From Paenibacillus sp. NFR01 (GTDB taxonomy: Bacteria > Bacillota > Bacilli > Paenibacillales > Paenibacillaceae): a DNA stretch of 64,000 nt. Below the pieces are notes generated by a model. The model was not told the DNA's origin, searched no databases, and was given only the letters and a program-made list of their open reading frames with translations. Positions 14,746-23,444 of the stretch are shown here, one piece after another. Every line of letters starts with the position of its first letter. The stretch's first letter is position 1. Where the stretch lies: assembly GCF_900111565.1 (NCBI RefSeq), contig NZ_FOIK01000001.1, forward strand, positions 1 to 64,000. The letters run 5' to 3'. The position numbers and the translations under genes are program-made.

Positions 14746-15609
14746 ATGAAGGAAACAAGAGTTTATAAGCAAATCAATAATTGTGAAATTCATGCAGATA
14801 TTTATGATCAAGGCCCCGGGACGCCTGTCCTTATATATTTTCATAGCGGCGCCTTGATTTTTGGAACGAGAGAATGGCTGCCGGCCGAACAGATCGAATA
14901 TTTGAACAACCATGGATTTAGTGTGGTCAATATGGACTATCGCCTAGCGCCGGAAACGGATTTTGAATCCATCATTGAAGACATAAAAGATGCAATTAGC
15001 TGGGTACGAACGGAGGCCACCCGATGGTACGGCTTTGATGTAGATAAAATGGCAATCATGGGCGGATCCGCAGGGGGCTATCTTAGCTTGTTGGCCGGGA
15101 CCATGAAAGACAAGCCGAAGGCCATTATTTCTTTTTATGGATATGGGGATATTCTAGGGAGCTGGTATACGGAGCCCAGTGGGTACTATTGTAGCAAGCC
15201 AAAAGTGGATCGAGTGAGTGCTTTAAGCAAAGTGGGAAATACGGAAATTACAAAAGGTACATGGGATCGGTTCGACTATTACGTATATTGTCGCCAGGAA
15301 GGAATCTGGATTCAAGAAGTCACTAATCTGGACCCCGAATCCGATGCGGACAAGATCAGACAATATAACCCGATTGACCATATAACGAAAGAATATCCTC
15401 CCACGTTATTTTTGCATGGCAATCAGGACACAGACGTGCCTTATGAACAATCCGTAATGATGCATGAGAAGCTTAAGGCTATGGGTGTTCCAACAAAGCT
15501 GATCACGATTGATGGAGCGGATCATGTTTTTGATCACAATTTCCAAGATGAACTGGTTCAATCTGCATTTGCCGAATTCATCGAGTTCTTGAAGGTTTAT
15601 TTGCATTAA
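14746..15609 (+). CDS. Alpha/beta hydrolase (esterase-like)
   Basis: 287 residues, ATG 14746 after AGAAGGGAAATGAG. Hormone-sensitive-lipase-like layout: FHSGALIFG stands where HGGG forms the oxyanion hole (an altered version), VVNMDYRLAPE is the typical strand with the YRLAPE signature, GGSAGG holds the nucleophile serine, and DTDVPYEQ and ADHVFD give the acid and histidine. Probably hydrolyses a small ester. The changed oxyanion motif (HSG) makes activity less certain. Confidence 0.8.
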   Translation: MKETRVYKQINNCEIHADIYDQGPGTPVLIYFHSGALIFGTREWLPAEQIEYLNNHGFSVVNMDYRLAPETDFESIIEDIKDAISWVRTEATRWYGFDVDKMAIMGGSAGGYLSLLAGTMKDKPKAIISFYGYGDILGSWYTEPSGYYCSKPKVDRVSALSKVGNTEITKGTWDRFDYYVYCRQEGIWIQEVTNLDPESDADKIRQYNPIDHITKEYPPTLFLHGNQDTDVPYEQSVMMHEKLKAMGVPTKLITIDGADHVFDHNFQDELVQSAFAEFIEFLKVYLH

Positions 15610-15658
15610 TAACCCATAGAAGACCTGGCGACTTGCAATCTTAAAATTGGCGAGGTTC

Positions 15659-16075
15659 ATGATTATAAGAAATAGGGGGAACGGGAACTATATGAGCTTG
15701 ATGGTTAGTATAATTCCAAAAGAAAGAAGTATAAATATAGATACGAATTATTTAGAAAATCAAATTCCCGCTCCACACAATCATTTATTTGGTTTTGAGT
15801 CATGCAGAAGGACACTCTGGGGAAATGATGTGATGAGTGAACTTGGATGTAAGTTAATATATTCTTTGAAAGATGGTAATATTTACGCGTTTGATGAAGG
15901 TATTGAGGAGCTGAGGAATGAGCTCCTTACTCTCCTTGATAATATAAATCTCGTAAAATTGCGTACGGGTTATGGTAACGATAACGATTCTATTGAATTT
16001 AGAGTGGGAAATGCTTTGGAAATGATAAAGGTAGCGCTAAAAGAAAAAGATAAAGTTGGAATTGCGATTTGGTAA
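15659..16075 (+). CDS. Hypothetical protein
   Basis: About 138 residues from ATG 15659 (GCGAGG close upstream); ATG 15692 with AGGGGGA is a shorter alternative. Reads MIIRNRGNGNYMSLMVSIIP... and ends KEKDKVGIAIW. Small soluble alpha/beta protein, family not recognised. AT-rich like the array genes but not flanked by attC sites. Confidence 0.6.
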   Translation: MIIRNRGNGNYMSLMVSIIPKERSINIDTNYLENQIPAPHNHLFGFESCRRTLWGNDVMSELGCKLIYSLKDGNIYAFDEGIEELRNELLTLLDNINLVKLRTGYGNDNDSIEFRVGNALEMIKVALKEKDKVGIAIW

Positions 16076-16218
16076 GCCATTATGGCCTAAAATCACTCGA
16101 CTATGCACAACTATTGTCGGCAAGATGGGCAGAATTAACATGTACCGTTGATGAATGTGATTTTAAATCAATACGATGAGGTTTTACATCTGCGGGATTG
16201 CCTACAAAGGAGAATAAT

Positions 16219-16677
16219 ATGGGATACTTATATCGTGGAATCCTATGTTCTATTGAAATAAAAGACCAATACAAGAATAGATATAAAAACATTAAGATGA
16301 TTCCACTTAATAATGACCTGCTGACAATACCGATGTCGGATGAATTATATGATGAGATAAACGAGTTTAAGGGAACGTCATTTGACAATTACGAATATCT
16401 CACAGACAAGATTGGATTATTGTGTGAGGAGCTTTCAATGATATGCAGAACTGCATTCATAGAAGCTGAATATTTCGGCGGAGTCGGTTCACAAAACAGT
16501 ATGGTATGGGATAACCAGAAAGTTATCTTTCATGAAACACTAACCGAACATGCAATAAATAGAGCTTTGAAGTTACTCGGAGTGAATAGTGATAATAATA
16601 AGGATGAATTTGATACTGTTGGTCTTGGAAGGCATAGGTTTGTAGAGGATTGGATTAATGATGAGAATCATCATTAA
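16219..16677 (+). CDS. Hypothetical protein
   Basis: 152 residues from ATG 16219, with AAAGGAG seven bases upstream. MGYLYRGILCSIEIKDQYKN..., with an acidic helix (SDELYDEINEFKG) and FIEAEYFGGVGSQNSMVWD, a segment reminiscent of small immunity-type proteins; I cannot confirm that. Followed by a strong terminator at 16698. Confidence 0.65.
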   Translation: MGYLYRGILCSIEIKDQYKNRYKNIKMIPLNNDLLTIPMSDELYDEINEFKGTSFDNYEYLTDKIGLLCEELSMICRTAFIEAEYFGGVGSQNSMVWDNQKVIFHETLTEHAINRALKLLGVNSDNNKDEFDTVGLGRHRFVEDWINDENHH

Positions 16678-16697
16678 GGGGTACTAGATTATGACTC

Positions 16698-16720
16698 AAG
16701 CGCCGTTTCGGCGCTTTTTT
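16698..16720 (+). terminator. Rho-independent terminator
   Basis: AAGCGCC-GTTTC-GGCGCTT followed by T6, 20 bp after the hypothetical gene. Confidence 0.85.
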
Positions 16721-16876
16721 GTATAGGCATAAACAATAGAAGTGCAAAAAAACATTGTGGGAAGAACGGGGGAAAGCATAGAATCAAAGAAAGGGAACAC
16801 TATGCATGATTAAGAGAATCTGGAAATAAATAAGATGGTATCTAGTATAACGTTGCTATATAGGGAGGAACTAACC

Positions 16877-17339
16877 ATGCGAATCAGGGAAGCAAATATA
16901 GAAGATATTAACGATATAAAAAAGCTGTACTGGGAATTAGACACGGATGCCGTATTTTATCAGCCTTCTTTATTTGTTCGAGCGGAAAGACCGGATGATT
17001 TTCTTATTGATATCATTACTGGCGAGAAATCCGATATTTTGCTTATCGAGATTGATAACAATATTATTGGCTTCTCGCTTTTACAGGAGAAAGAAACACC
17101 TGATATAAGTTGTCTACAAAAGAAGAAATTCGTGTACATACTCGACTTTGTCATTTCAGAAGCATATCGAAGCAGCGGCTATGGATCTTTATTAATGGAG
17201 TCTTCAAAAGACTGGGGTAAGAAACGAGGGTTGGATTTTTTAAGATTGTCCGTGTTTGAAGAGAATTTAAAGAGGGATCGAGTTTTATGAAAAGAATGGA
17301 CTAACGGCCACCATGAGAACCATGGAGGGCGACTTATAA
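16877..17339 (+). pseudogene. GNAT acetyltransferase, frameshifted near its end
   Basis: ATG 16877 has GGGAGGAACTAACC upstream. The main frame gives a normal GNAT protein with a YRSSGYGSLLMESSK acetyl-CoA loop, then stops as ENLKRDRVL at 17290. Another frame continues with IEFYEKNGLTATMRTMEGDL to a TAA at 17337-17339, exactly the conserved C-terminal strand expected. A one-base change in the AAAGAGGGATCGAG stretch (about 17270-17282) therefore broke the gene, unless it is a sequencing error. Confidence 0.75.
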
Positions 17340-17355
17340 ACGGGCAGGTGAAAAA

Positions 17356-17880
17356 ATGACGAATACTCGTCCAAGTTTCTCGTTAGAACTCTCCGTTCAA
17401 GAGTTTGAAAAACACTATTGGTATAAGCAAGAGCTGGTTGATATTTGCCGTTTCTATCACTTGCCTGTTTGGGGAACAAAAGCCGATTTGGAACAGCGGA
17501 TCAGTAAACTTTTATACGGCGAAGAGGCAGCCGCTCCACAATCGGCCGGAAAAACGGAAAGAATGAAGAACAAACAAGTCAATGAAATATCATTACATAC
17601 AAGACTTATCCCTGAAGGCTTTAAGTTTAACCAGCACGCAAGGGATTTTTTTGCACGGTACTATCAAACAGAAAGGTTCTCATTCACGAAAGAGATGGCC
17701 GCCGCTTTAAGAGAAGCAGAGAGTCAGGGAAATCATGAAATGACCGTTGCTGATTTCAAAAAAAATCGAATGAAGGTAGCCGCGATCTTGTGGAAGGAAG
17801 TCCGGGACAATCCGGTTGAGAAGAAATATACGCCCGAATTATTGCAGGGAAAGTGGGAACAGGTAAAGCAATTCCAATAA
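17356..17880 (+). CDS. SAP-domain protein
   Basis: 174 residues, ATG 17356 with GGGCAGGTG upstream. The N-terminal 55 residues form a SAP-type helix-extended-helix (ELSVQEFEKHYWYKQELVDI, LPVWGTKADLEQRISKLLYG), a nucleic-acid-binding fold. The C-terminal part (from about residue 78, LHTRLIPEGFKF...) resembles the DUF6434-like domain often fused to SAP in Firmicutes. Role unknown. It starts 16 bp after the broken GNAT gene. Confidence 0.75.
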   Translation: MTNTRPSFSLELSVQEFEKHYWYKQELVDICRFYHLPVWGTKADLEQRISKLLYGEEAAAPQSAGKTERMKNKQVNEISLHTRLIPEGFKFNQHARDFFARYYQTERFSFTKEMAAALREAESQGNHEMTVADFKKNRMKVAAILWKEVRDNPVEKKYTPELLQGKWEQVKQFQ

Positions 17881-17918
17881 GCCATCAACGATAAAAGAAC
17901 TACTGGAGGAACAAAAAC

Positions 17919-18680
17919 ATGCATGATCATCAGATCCTTTCGGACCCTAAGTTATTAGTTAGAAATGAATTAGAAGGCATGGGTTTAGACTTAGACAAAA
18001 TCCAGATGCCAACCCGAGTATATATTGCGATGTCTGGCATCGTTAATGATTTTATTCAAAAGGAAGCGGTCGTTGATTCGGGAATTCCGATTGCCGGGAA
18101 GTTATTCCGGTTTAAAAATAATCCAAACGTCGGACTTGTGAAGTCGAACGTGGGTTCACCTGGCATTGCCGTACAAGCTGAAGATTTGATTGCTTGCGGA
18201 GTAAAGGAGCTTATCCATCTGGGGTATGCCGGCGGTTTAAGTGCCGAACTGTATCCAGGCCAGTTATTTCTAACGACTGGAGCATTCAACGAAACGGGGA
18301 TTGCGGCTTTATACGGTTTTAAAGATGAGAGGGTCTACCCGGATCTTCATCTTGTCGATGAACTCAATAACTCGCTGAAAGTGAATGCGATAGATTATAA
18401 AAAAGGATATCACTGGACAACGGATGCGGGGTATCTGGAGACATGGGGAAAAGTGAAGCGGTATTTATCCCAGGGCGCCTTTTGCGTTGAAATGGAAGGT
18501 GTGGGGCTTTTCGCTGTAGCGAATTATCGCCAAGTCAGATCTGCGGCCATGTATGTTATATCGGATGTTTTGACCGAGAACGGATGGAATCTAGGCTGGT
18601 CCGGCGATGAGGTGGACAAAGGCGTTTCCGTTTTGACGGAGGCCATCCTGCAATTCAATGTTTCTATGAGTGAAAAGTAG
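17919..18680 (+). CDS. Nucleoside phosphorylase (PNP/UDP family)
   Basis: 253 residues, ATG 17919 after ACTGGAGGAACAAAAAC. Family members cleave nucleosides with phosphate to base and ribose-1-phosphate. VKSNVGSPGIAVQAEDLIACG is the phosphate/ribose region, LIHLGYAGGL the conserved glycine strand, and CVEMEGVGLFAVA the E-M-E-x-x-G ribose-binding motif. Base specificity cannot be read with confidence; the layout is closest to uridine-phosphorylase-type proteins. Confidence 0.8.
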   Translation: MHDHQILSDPKLLVRNELEGMGLDLDKIQMPTRVYIAMSGIVNDFIQKEAVVDSGIPIAGKLFRFKNNPNVGLVKSNVGSPGIAVQAEDLIACGVKELIHLGYAGGLSAELYPGQLFLTTGAFNETGIAALYGFKDERVYPDLHLVDELNNSLKVNAIDYKKGYHWTTDAGYLETWGKVKRYLSQGAFCVEMEGVGLFAVANYRQVRSAAMYVISDVLTENGWNLGWSGDEVDKGVSVLTEAILQFNVSMSEK

Positions 18681-18693
18681 ACTTAAAGTAAAT

Positions 18694-18755
18694 CCTGCAC
18701 CAGCGAAGCGAAGCTCTCAATGCCGGTGCAGGTTTGTGAAAACAGGAACTTAGGA
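18694..18755 (+). repeat. Possible decayed attC right end, or a terminator
   Basis: CCTGCACC (18694-18701) pairs with GGTGCAGG (18725-18732), followed by TTTGTGAAAACAGGAACTTA. The tail resembles the L'-spacer-R' end of array sites (TTGTGAATACAACAACGTTA in site 13), with one base missing from GTT. It lies between two convergent genes, so the hairpin alone could be a shared terminator. Confidence 0.35.
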
Positions 18756-18763
18756 TGGCGAAG

Positions 18764-19540
18764 TTAATCTGTGCCGACTACTGTCTTTTTCTTCCCAACC
18801 GCCCCAAGGAAAATAACGAATTCTTCTTCGCCGTCCAAACCGAGGACCTCGTCAATCAACTGTTGATCGTAAATTCCGATGGCGCAAGCGCCGGCCCCGA
18901 TGGATTCACTGGTCAGGTAAAGGTTTTGGCTGACATGTCCCACGTCGATGAGGATTTTTTTGTGGGCAGAGATGTCGTATTTCCATTCGGAACGATAGGG
19001 AATGGTGCTCCAGGCGAACATCACGGCTGCTTTTTTGGCGAAATTAGGAACAAACGGCTGGTCCAGCGTAATCGCGTCGATTTTCTGATCGATTTCATCC
19101 AGTTCAAACAGATACAGGAGCTTATGCTCGACAGGTAGGTATCTGTACACGCCTGCTTGGATGCCGTCCACCCGCATAATAAACAAATAGGTTTCTAAGG
19201 TATGCGTGGCTCCACTGCAAGGAACGGTCCGTAACGTAAGGCCATTTTTCGTGGTATCCGTAATCCCTTGAGTAGCCCACAATAAATAAGATAACTCCTC
19301 CAGGCTAAGACTCTCATCCGAATAAAACCGCGTGCTTCTTCTTTCGCTGATGCTATCGTATAGGCTGTCTCTGCTTACAACGTCCTTACTAACCTTTGGC
19401 AAATCAATAATCGTCGATGAAGAATCAAAGGCCTTTGTATTTGGCGGCTTTGGGAGCCCCTTAATCTTGTCGGTTTTTATGTGTTTGAATTCAAGAAAAT
19501 TAGATTTCAAAAAATTTCTTTCTTTTTCATATCTGGACAT
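18764..19540 (-). CDS. SagB/ThcOx-type FMN oxidoreductase
   Basis: 258 residues on the minus strand. Nitroreductase-fold flavoprotein of the SagB-type dehydrogenase family: SISERRSTRFYSDESLSLEE is the FMN-binding N-terminal segment, LSYLLWATQG the following helix, RTVPCSGATHTLETYLFIM and GVYRYLPVEHKL are family hallmarks, and GAGACAIGIYD lies near the cofactor. Such enzymes oxidise azolines in thiazole/oxazole peptide clusters, but no precursor peptide, cyclodehydratase or transporter is near, so this is a stand-alone version of unknown substrate. Confidence 0.8.
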   Translation of the reverse strand: MSRYEKERNFLKSNFLEFKHIKTDKIKGLPKPPNTKAFDSSSTIIDLPKVSKDVVSRDSLYDSISERRSTRFYSDESLSLEELSYLLWATQGITDTTKNGLTLRTVPCSGATHTLETYLFIMRVDGIQAGVYRYLPVEHKLLYLFELDEIDQKIDAITLDQPFVPNFAKKAAVMFAWSTIPYRSEWKYDISAHKKILIDVGHVSQNLYLTSESIGAGACAIGIYDQQLIDEVLGLDGEEEFVIFLGAVGKKKTVVGTD

Positions 19541-19653
19541 AGCAAACGCTCCTTTGGATACCTTGATAGCTTTACTATACCTTTTTCAGCAGATTTCATT
19601 GTGACCTGACTCACTCTTTGGTTGTGGATGCATTACATTCAAAGGAGCTACTT

Positions 19654-20082
19654 ATGAAAGAAATCAAAGTGAGGTATCCAATGAATTGGCAAGTGATAAT
19701 TTCAATGAGTATGATCTGTTTGCTTACATTATGGACCTCTATAATTAGTGGAGACCGGTATCGCTTTGGCAATTTGATTATCAGTGTAGTTTGCGGAGGA
19801 ATCGTTGTCTTTACCATTATTAGAAGTAATCTCAAACCGAAAACGCTTGAGCTTCAACAACAACGAATGAAGATTGGTCATACCTACATTTATGCCACTG
19901 ATATAAAGAATATTTTTATTGAGGGATCTTGCATTATAGGTGTTAGACCAAGAAATAGAAAAATTACGCCATTGTCTTTAACGCTAAAGATTATGGGAAC
20001 GGATGAAGTAGAATTAATTATTAAATGGGCTCACGAAAACAAAGTTGAGATCAAGTACAGAACATTTATGAAATGGCTTTGA
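19654..20082 (+). CDS. Small membrane protein
   Basis: 142 residues from ATG 19654 (AAAGGAGCTACTT upstream). Two hydrophobic helices (about residues 10-28 and 39-57) are followed by a soluble domain with strands (RMKIGHTYIYATDIKNIFIE, LSLTLKIMGTDEVELIIKWA), a PH-like pattern seen in many two-TM bacterial proteins. Function unknown. The next frame starts almost at once, so it may be the first gene of the 19.65-21.8 kb operon. Confidence 0.7.
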   Translation: MKEIKVRYPMNWQVIISMSMICLLTLWTSIISGDRYRFGNLIISVVCGGIVVFTIIRSNLKPKTLELQQQRMKIGHTYIYATDIKNIFIEGSCIIGVRPRNRKITPLSLTLKIMGTDEVELIIKWAHENKVEIKYRTFMKWL

Positions 20083-20107
20083 GATGAAAAAGACTGGAGG
20101 TTTTTCA

Positions 20108-20932
20108 ATGCGATTGGGGATGCCCACTTTAATTGAGTTCCGAGATATTCATGAGAATATCCGGCTCTGCAAGGAACTGGATCTGGCATTTATCGAGCTG
20201 AATATGAATTTGCCGATATGCCTGCCTGAAACTATGCCTGCGAATGAGATCATGAGGTTAAAGCGGCTCCACGGCATTGATTTTACCATTCATCTTCCTG
20301 AAGAATTGGACCTGTCATCCTTCCATCCCGCGATCCGCAGGGGGCATATCCAGCGTTGTAAAGAAACCCTGGAATGGGCACATGCGGCCGAAATTCAAAC
20401 GTTGAATATGCACTTGAACAATGGGATTTATTTTACAATACCTCAACAGAGGGTTTGGATTAATGAGCAATATGAGGCAAAATATTTGGAATTACTATTG
20501 GATTCTTGCGCGGAGCTGTATGACCTTGCCAAGCAACTGTCAGTGAATCTGTGCATCGAGAATGCCTGTAATTTTCATTATCCATTTATGAGTAGTGCTT
20601 TAGATAAGTTGAGCGGCATGTTTGATCGTTTCTATCTCACTTGGGATGTCGGCCATGATGCAAAAGTAGAGTATAAGGAGCAGCCGTTTATTCTGTCCCA
20701 TGCCGAGCAGGTAAGACACATTCATTTACATGATTATAATGGTCAATCGGATCATCAGCCCTTGTGTACGGGAATCGTCCCTATTGAAGAGAGATTAAAG
20801 TTCGCCGAAGAACATGATTTATCGGTCGTTGTTGAAGTGAAAACGAGCCGTGCGCTTAAAGAGTCGATCCATAAATTAAAGAGTATTTCTGAGATCAAAC
20901 TTCTAAAGGCTGATAAGGAGCAGGATTCATGA
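20108..20932 (+). CDS. Sugar phosphate isomerase/epimerase-like TIM barrel
   Basis: 274 residues from ATG 20108 (CTGGAGG eight bases upstream). Xylose-isomerase-like TIM barrel: MRLGMPTLIEF is strand 1, LCIENACN carries the first metal glutamate, LTWDVGHD the Asp/His pair, HIHLHDYNG the His/Asp pair, and VVVEVK the last glutamate. It probably isomerises a sugar or related polyol; substrate unknown. Its end overlaps the next gene by 4 bp (ATGA), so the two are translationally coupled. Confidence 0.8.
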   Translation: MRLGMPTLIEFRDIHENIRLCKELDLAFIELNMNLPICLPETMPANEIMRLKRLHGIDFTIHLPEELDLSSFHPAIRRGHIQRCKETLEWAHAAEIQTLNMHLNNGIYFTIPQQRVWINEQYEAKYLELLLDSCAELYDLAKQLSVNLCIENACNFHYPFMSSALDKLSGMFDRFYLTWDVGHDAKVEYKEQPFILSHAEQVRHIHLHDYNGQSDHQPLCTGIVPIEERLKFAEEHDLSVVVEVKTSRALKESIHKLKSISEIKLLKADKEQDS

Positions 20933-21801
20933 TTTTTGAACCTAATGTAGTGAACATTAACCGGTTATTCGTAGAGAATAATCTAGATATCAACATCGTC
21001 GGCTTTCAGGTCATGTCAGGAACCACCAACGGACTAATCGTAAAGTTAACTTCTGAACAAGGGGATAAGTACGTTTTAAAGTTCGATCCTCCCAATGAAA
21101 TCCAGTTGGCGGTACGCTTATTGGAGGCGTATCAAAGTTCAGATTTACTGCCTAAAATCATCTTCGTTGCTCCCGACGAATCATATTTTGTGTACTCTTA
21201 TACCGAAGGGACGACTCATTTTAATCGAGGAAGCAAGAGGGACTGGTTAACCAAACTTGTCATTGAGCTGCTGAATAAATACACAACCTGTGATTCCGAG
21301 AACAAGTGGGGGAGGTTAGGGTATCCACGCGCATCTTGGTGGGAGTTCAATGAAACAAGCGTTGAAGAAGCTAAAGAGAATATTGGCGATGTGTTAACGA
21401 ATGAGGATTATGAATTTGTACGCTCGCAAATGACAAAGTTGTTTAATACGGATTATATCGCGAAGCAGTATTTACTCCATGGAGATACGGGCGTACATAA
21501 TTTTGTGTTTGATCGATCCGAATTGATAGGTGTAATTGATCCATCGCCGATGGTTGGCCCGTTACTATACGACTTTATTTATGCCTTTTGTTCTTCACCG
21601 GACGATATTACGAAGGATACATTGTTTGCAGCCTATGCGTTTCTGGAGCAAGGAACCGTAGATAAATTGCGGTTGATCGATGAAGTTTCCATTCAGCTAT
21701 ACTGCCGCATTGGACTTTCAATCAAGCATCATCCTAATGATCTGCCCGAATATTTACAGGCCTGGAGACACTGGAGAGAAATTTGCCAAACGAGGAGCTA
21801 A
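20929..21801 (+). CDS. APH-family phosphotransferase
   Basis: 290 residues, ATG 20929 overlapping the upstream stop. Aminoglycoside-phosphotransferase-type kinase fold: YVLKFDPPNE carries the ATP-binding lysine, LLHGDTGVHNFVFD the catalytic H-G-D-x-x-x-x-N loop, and GVIDPSPMVGPLLYDF the metal-binding Asp. Substrates in the family include aminoglycosides, choline, sugars and fructosamines. Coupling to a sugar-isomerase-like gene makes a sugar-type substrate at least as likely as antibiotic resistance. Confidence 0.8.
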   Translation: MIFEPNVVNINRLFVENNLDINIVGFQVMSGTTNGLIVKLTSEQGDKYVLKFDPPNEIQLAVRLLEAYQSSDLLPKIIFVAPDESYFVYSYTEGTTHFNRGSKRDWLTKLVIELLNKYTTCDSENKWGRLGYPRASWWEFNETSVEEAKENIGDVLTNEDYEFVRSQMTKLFNTDYIAKQYLLHGDTGVHNFVFDRSELIGVIDPSPMVGPLLYDFIYAFCSSPDDITKDTLFAAYAFLEQGTVDKLRLIDEVSIQLYCRIGLSIKHHPNDLPEYLQAWRHWREICQTRS

Positions 21802-21884
21802 TGATGAAACGGATAAGAGCATACTGCCGAACCAAGCTTGTTGTCTGTGGTTGAAAAACCGCTGAAGAAATCTTTGTAAGGAAG

Positions 21885-22223
21885 GTGAGAAAGATAAAAT
21901 TACTCTTTATATGCAGCAGAAATAAGTGGAGAAGCCTCACGGCAGAGAAGATTTTTGCACAGTACGAAATGTATGATGTAAAGTCAGCGGGGACAGAAGA
22001 GAATGCGAGAATAAAAGTAAATGGAGGCCATGTCGGGTGGGCTGACAAGATTTTTGTGATGGAGAAAAAACATGAGCAGCGCCTTAAAGCCAAGTTTAGT
22101 CAGGAGCTAAATGGAAAACCCATCATTAGACTTGATATACCGGATGAATATCAGTTTATGGATGAGGAATTAATTGAGATTTTAAAGGCGAGAGTGTCTG
22201 AATATATTGAAGTACCGGAATGA
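21885..22223 (+). CDS. Low-molecular-weight phosphotyrosine-phosphatase-like protein
   Basis: 112 residues, GTG 21885 with AAGGAAG immediately upstream (tight spacing). LLFICSRNKWRSLTAEKIF contains the C-x5-R-S signature of the LMW-PTP fold near the N-terminus. GGHVGWADKIFVMEKKH matches the short annotated family rather than classical 150-residue PTPs; the usual C-terminal DP acid motif is replaced by LDIPDEYQFMD. Probably a small phosphatase or phosphatase-like protein; substrate unknown. Confidence 0.75.
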   Translation: MRKIKLLFICSRNKWRSLTAEKIFAQYEMYDVKSAGTEENARIKVNGGHVGWADKIFVMEKKHEQRLKAKFSQELNGKPIIRLDIPDEYQFMDEELIEILKARVSEYIEVPE

Positions 22224-22419
22224 GCGGCCGCGACCGCTGACCCCGGTCAGATCTACAGGAAAAGGACGCACAACTTGGCTAGAGAAATCATCGTTACAGG
22301 CGGAACCATAATTAGGCCGGTAAAACGATTGGAGAGACGATGAAGAACGAAAGGAGTACCTACCGGACGGGAAGCTTGCAACGGGATTCTGAGAACCCAA
22401 GGGGGGGACTTCTGGAATT

Positions 22420-22716
22420 ATGCTCTTCTCCATATTGCAATTGATTGGCGGAATTATTTTATCCGTAGGCTGGGTTCCTCAGATTGTCCAAATCATTAAA
22501 ACGAAGTCGGTTAAGGATTTAAATTTGAAGTCCTATTTATCCATGTTATTGGGAATCGGTCTGATGGAAATCTATGCAGTACATTTGGTGATGACCGGCA
22601 ATGGGATGGCCTTCTTAATTACGAACTCACTGTCGTTACTGGTTGTCTCGCTTGTGGTTGGGTTGATTTTGGGGTATGGAAAGGCGAGAAAACCGACGAA
22701 GGAAGAATCACCATAA
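22420..22716 (+). CDS. SemiSWEET sugar transporter (PQ-loop)
   Basis: 98 residues, ATG 22420, with a G-rich AAGGGGGGGACTTC upstream. Three TM helices with the PQ-loop signature VGWVPQIVQIIKTKS in the first helix, the length and layout of bacterial SemiSWEETs, which dimerise to pass sugars across the membrane. LNLKSYLSMLLGIGLMEIYAV forms the second helix region. The 196 bp before it hold no clear gene. Confidence 0.85.
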   Translation: MLFSILQLIGGIILSVGWVPQIVQIIKTKSVKDLNLKSYLSMLLGIGLMEIYAVHLVMTGNGMAFLITNSLSLLVVSLVVGLILGYGKARKPTKEESP

Positions 22717-22754
22717 AATAAGAATGGCTATTTTAGTTTGTCTCAAGACAGAGA

Positions 22755-23174
22755 ATGGAGAGTAAGGTGGAAACCGTTTTGGTTATTCTCATAGCCGTAT
22801 TTACATTAATGATTTTTCTTATCGTTCAGTCTATAATGCCCATGAATTTGGGAGTACTACAAAAGGTAATCCTAGCAATCCTTGAGTTCCTTATATCTGT
22901 GGCGATTTCGTATGCAGTAAATAAATATTTTTTGATTACTTATCCAGAACATTATGAAGCGCAATTTTTAGAGGGTTTGTTGAGTGCAATGATTTCAGTA
23001 ATATGTTTACCTCTTTATGCACTGATATTTTTTAGTATTAATAAACTTCTCAAAAAAATTAGAGTTTCCCGGATCTTATTTTCGCTTCTAATTATACTTG
23101 TTGGGATTGGTTTACAGGCAGGGGCGATTTATATCCTTGATAAACCCTACATCGTTGATACCCAAGGCTGGTAA
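22755..23174 (+). CDS. Four-TM membrane protein
   Basis: 139 residues; ATG 22755 has only a weak ribosome site, and GTG 22767 with GAGAGTAAG is an alternative. Hydrophobic segments at about residues 7-27, 35-55, 75-95 and 103-128. Family not recognised. It ends 29 bp before a bidirectional terminator. Confidence 0.65.
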   Translation: MESKVETVLVILIAVFTLMIFLIVQSIMPMNLGVLQKVILAILEFLISVAISYAVNKYFLITYPEHYEAQFLEGLLSAMISVICLPLYALIFFSINKLLKKIRVSRILFSLLIILVGIGLQAGAIYILDKPYIVDTQGW

Positions 23175-23203
23175 CATGGGAAATGACTGGAAGACGAAAA
23201 AAT

Positions 23204-23243
23204 AAAAAGCCTCCCACCACTTCCCGTGGCCTGGAGGCTTTTT
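23204..23243. terminator. Bidirectional terminator
   Basis: AAAAAGCCTCC and GGAGGCTTTTT flank a CCACGG-containing loop; A- and T-runs on both sides serve the convergent membrane-protein and HTH genes. Confidence 0.85.
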
Positions 23244-23261
23244 GCTTTCCTCTATAACATC

Positions 23262-23444
23262 CTACTTCACGGCAGCTTCCCATTTGCAGCGGACCGGGGA
23301 GACGATGGCATTGTCTTTCTTCAACTCGGCAAAAGCCTTGTCCACCGATTTGCGGTCAATCCCCGATAATTTCTCCACTTCGCCGGCGGTTACAGGGTTC
23401 GGGGAGGATTTGATGATATCGAATACTTGCTCTTTTACGCTCAT
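23262..23444 (-). CDS. Small winged-helix-like DNA-binding protein
   Basis: 60 residues from an ATG at 23444 (minus strand), with GAGGAGGCCTTTAATA upstream; an upstream in-frame start at 23462 lacks a site. MSVKEQVFDIIKSSPNPVTA, GEVEKLSGIDRKSVDKAFAE and LKKDNAIVSPVRCKWEA form a helix-turn-helix plus wing. This short protein is common in Bacilli; its target is unknown. Confidence 0.75.
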   Translation of the reverse strand: MSVKEQVFDIIKSSPNPVTAGEVEKLSGIDRKSVDKAFAELKKDNAIVSPVRCKWEAAVK

